Assembly (NCBI GenBank): GCA_023429985.1
Contig: JAEZCV010000043.1
Location: 1 to 36,094 of the forward strand
Length of the DNA: 36,094 nucleotides
Direction: 5' to 3'
Source of the DNA: Bacteroidota bacterium
GTDB lineage: Bacteria; Bacteroidota; Bacteroidia; Chitinophagales; Chitinophagaceae
Shown here piece by piece: positions 33,882 through 36,094 of the stretch (positions within the stretch are counted from its first letter, which is position 1; each line of letters opens with the position of its first letter). Below the pieces are notes generated by a model. The model was not told the origin of the DNA, made no database searches, and saw nothing but the letters and a program-made list of their open reading frames with translations. A program made the translations under genes and the position numbers.

Positions 33882-35588
33882 ATGAAAAAAATATTTCCTT
33901 TATTGTTTCTGATCTTTATTTCGTGTAATGGCTCCAAATCATTGTTTCAGAAAAATAACCTGGATCCTTATAAATATTCAACAAACAAAAAGATCAGTGT
34001 ATCGAGGGGTGCTGTTGTTTCTGCCCATCCCCTGGCCAGCCAGGTTGGACTGGCTATTTTAAAAGAAGGAGGAAATGCTTTTGATGCGGCCATTGCCACC
34101 CAGCTGGCACTGGCAGTTGTTTATCCAGGAGCTGGAAATTTGGGAGGGGGTGGCTTTATGGTAGCCGTAATGAATGATGGAAATGCAGTTTCACTCGATT
34201 ACCGCGAAAAGGCGCCCGCTGCAGCACATCGCGATATGTATCTGGATGAAAATGGCAACGTCATGGAAGGCAAATCGGTTAACGGGCATCTTGCCAGCGG
34301 TGTTCCGGGCACGGTTGCCGGCTTGTTTGAAACACATAAATATGCAAAACTTCCTTTTTCAAAACTGATAGAACCCGCAATTGAACTGGCAGAAAAAGGT
34401 TTTGCCATAACTGAAGCAGAAGCAACCAGCCTGAATCGGATTCAGGATGCATTGAAAAAATATAATACCATGACTTCTGCTTTTCATAATGAAAAGCCGT
34501 GGAAAGAAGGCGATATACTGGTACAAAAGGATCTTGGCGAAACATTAAAAAGAATAAAGGAAAATGGACAGAAAGGTTTTTATGAAGGGAGAACAGCAGA
34601 ACTGGTTGAAGAGGAAATGAAAAGAGGTGGCGGCATCATTACCCAACAGGATATGAAGAATTACCAGGCAAAATGGAGAACGCCTCACTCTTTCGATTAC
34701 CGCGGACACAAGATCATTTCAATGCCCTTACCCAGCAGCGGTGGCATATTGTTAAACCAGATGCTGAAAATGCTGGAGCCTATGGATCTTGCAAAGATGG
34801 GTTTTCATTCACCTCAGGCCGTGCAGCTTATGATAGAGGTGGAAAGACGCGCTTATGCCGACAGGGCCGAGTACATGGGTGATGCTGATTTTTATAATGC
34901 ACCCGTTGTAGCAATAACAGAGGAAAATTACCTGAAAGAAAGAATGCAGGATTTCATTCCCGGAAAAGCAGGCAGCAGTGAAATAACCAAACCCGGAATG
35001 GTTGACATTTCTGAAGAAACAACCCATTTAAGTGTTACGGATAATTATGGAAATGCTGTTGCCGTTACCACTACCTTAAACAATGGGTATGGAAGTAAAA
35101 CAGTAGTGGGCGGTGCCGGATTTTTATTGAATGATGAAATGGATGATTTCAGTGTTAAACCCGGCGTTCCTAATATTTATGGAGCTGTTGGCGGCGAAGC
35201 CAACGCCATTGTTCCCGGAAAGCGTATGTTAAGTTCTATGACACCAACCATTGTTTTGAAAAATAATAAACCTTACCTGGTTGTAGGCACTCCGGGGGGT
35301 ACAACCATTCCCACCTCGGTTTTCCAAACTATAGTAAACATTTTGGATTTTGGAATGAATGCGGAAGACGCCGTAAACAAACCAAAATTTCATCATCAAT
35401 GGTTGCCGGACAGGGTTGATGTAGAAAGAGATTTTCCTTCTTCGTTATCGTCAGCACTTACTGGTATGGGGTATAAAATAAACCCCCGTTCACCCATAGG
35501 AAGAACCGAGGTAATACTTATTAAACCGAATGGAAGCATGGAAGCTGTTGCCGATAAAAGAGGCGATGACAGCGCAGCAGGCTATTGA
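33882..35588 (+). CDS. ggt: Gamma-glutamyltransferase (gamma-glutamyltranspeptidase), lipoprotein form
   Basis: 568 residues, the normal length. The N-terminus MKKIFPLLFLIFISCNGS carries a lipobox (FISC, Cys 15), so it is probably membrane-anchored outside the cytoplasm. The large-subunit part includes GNAFDAAIATQLALAVVYPGAGNLGGGGF and the substrate Arg R108 (LDYREKAP). The autocleavage site and nucleophile is T380 in EETTHLSVTD. The small subunit carries NDEMDDFSVKPGVPN, SSMTPTIVLK and TPGGTTIPT, which closely follow the E. coli enzyme. It hydrolyses or transfers gamma-glutamyl groups from glutathione and similar peptides. It diverges from the M14 gene, with 198 bases between the starts. A possible promoter TATTTTC with TTTTTGG upstream lies about 60 bases before the start. 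Confidence 0.96.
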   Translation: MKKIFPLLFLIFISCNGSKSLFQKNNLDPYKYSTNKKISVSRGAVVSAHPLASQVGLAILKEGGNAFDAAIATQLALAVVYPGAGNLGGGGFMVAVMNDGNAVSLDYREKAPAAAHRDMYLDENGNVMEGKSVNGHLASGVPGTVAGLFETHKYAKLPFSKLIEPAIELAEKGFAITEAEATSLNRIQDALKKYNTMTSAFHNEKPWKEGDILVQKDLGETLKRIKENGQKGFYEGRTAELVEEEMKRGGGIITQQDMKNYQAKWRTPHSFDYRGHKIISMPLPSSGGILLNQMLKMLEPMDLAKMGFHSPQAVQLMIEVERRAYADRAEYMGDADFYNAPVVAITEENYLKERMQDFIPGKAGSSEITKPGMVDISEETTHLSVTDNYGNAVAVTTTLNNGYGSKTVVGGAGFLLNDEMDDFSVKPGVPNIYGAVGGEANAIVPGKRMLSSMTPTIVLKNNKPYLVVGTPGGTTIPTSVFQTIVNILDFGMNAEDAVNKPKFHHQWLPDRVDVERDFPSSLSSALTGMGYKINPRSPIGRTEVILIKPNGSMEAVADKRGDDSAAGY

Positions 35589-35635
35589 TTAATGAATTTT
35601 TATGGCATGGCCTGATTCTTTTACTTTTACCGCGT

Positions 35636-36094
35636 ATGAAAAATCGGGTTTTGATTCTTTTGCTGGCATTTGCCATTCCTTTTATTGTTAACAGCCAGGT
35701 AAGAACAGCTGTTTTTGGAGGCGGACAGTTAACATCTGCTAAATATTTAATTGAAGATCGCGAACAATCCACCCATTCTAAACCCGGGTTTATGCTGGGC
35801 GCCGGCCTGAAAGTGCCTTTTGAAAACAAGCTCAGTTTTTTTCCAGCGGTTTATTATAGTTTAAAAGGCTATAAAGTAGATTTTAATGCCCAGGCCTTCC
35901 CGCCTGCTAAAAATGCATTGAACAACAATACAACTATTCATTCAATAGAGATTGCTCCGCTGTTGCAATTTGATTTTTCTAAAAATCCTTCCCATTTTTT
36001 CTTCAGGCTGGGACCTTCCATAGATGTTGTAATGTCGGGGAAAGAGTCGTTCGACACTCTTAACACTATGGGCGCACGGGAAACGGTTAACAGG
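35636..36094 (+). CDS. PorT-like outer-membrane beta-barrel protein, C-terminus beyond window
   Basis: The frame opens at ATG 35636 and is still open at the window end (153 residues seen). The signal peptide is MKNRVLILLLAFAIPFIVNS. The mature part alternates polar and hydrophobic residues as in small outer-membrane barrels: FGGGQLTSAKY, GFMLGAGLKVPFENKLSFFPAVYYSLKGYKV, IHSIEIAPLLQFDF and HFFFRLGPSIDVVMSGK. This pattern fits the outer membrane beta-barrel family of Bacteroidota. TACTTTTA ends 6 bases before the ATG and may be its promoter box. It follows ggt by 47 bases and could also be cotranscribed. Confidence 0.82.
   Translation, partial: MKNRVLILLLAFAIPFIVNSQVRTAVFGGGQLTSAKYLIEDREQSTHSKPGFMLGAGLKVPFENKLSFFPAVYYSLKGYKVDFNAQAFPPAKNALNNNTTIHSIEIAPLLQFDFSKNPSHFFFRLGPSIDVVMSGKESFDTLNTMGARETVNR

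Overview
The window is chromosomal DNA of a Bacteroidota bacterium, most likely a Chitinophagaceae-like soil or freshwater lineage. The evidence is a type IX secretion type-B sorting domain, SprB-type repeats, a choice-of-anchor L domain, DUF2911, a PorT-like outer-membrane barrel, TAnnTTTG-type promoter elements placed very close to start codons, and short dispersed repeats built on the word ATCTGCGT. There are no tRNA or rRNA genes, no CRISPR array, no transposase and no prophage. Nearly all genes look vertically inherited.

Left block (1-5.25 kb, minus strand): a cell-envelope growth operon read as FHA-like protein, a 32-residue membrane microprotein, a PP2C phosphatase with an extracytoplasmic tail, then a very long SEDS (RodA/FtsW) gene that leaves the window. 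The SEDS core is preceded by an unusual periplasmic domain. It is followed by what looks like the start of a class B penicillin-binding protein, so polymerase and transpeptidase appear fused. The gene order recalls the actinobacterial fhaB-pstP-rodA-pbpA cluster.

5.5-16.6 kb (minus strand): a large T9SS surface protein, a small acidic protein, a gluzincin/PD40/outer-membrane-barrel fusion, and a 1524-residue CheB-CheR-PAS-histidine kinase hybrid. 17-24 kb: an acyl-CoA carboxylase beta subunit and RNase HI on the plus strand, a DUF6580 membrane protein and mannose-6-phosphate isomerase on the minus strand, then YraN, a lipoprotein and XerD on the plus strand. 23.4-25.1 kb: a sigma factor overlapping a membrane anti-sigma-like protein that ends in a TonB-C-like domain. 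25.1-26.5 kb: repeat-rich intergenic DNA around a DUF2911 gene.

Right block (26.5-36 kb): a minus-strand group of M14 metallopeptidase, PIG-L deacetylase, a 52-residue two-helix membrane protein and a sodium:solute symporter. A gamma-glutamyltransferase gene diverges from it, followed by an outer-membrane barrel cut by the window end. The two hydrolases share a glutamine-amidotransferase-like C-terminal half. Together with the transferase and symporter they suggest an envelope pathway that breaks down and imports a peptide or amino-sugar conjugate. A structured RNA ending in a strong intrinsic terminator sits just upstream of the M14 start codon.

The best candidates for something new are the SEDS-PBP fusion locus with its microprotein, the structured leader near 33.75 kb, and the hydrolase/symporter neighbourhood.
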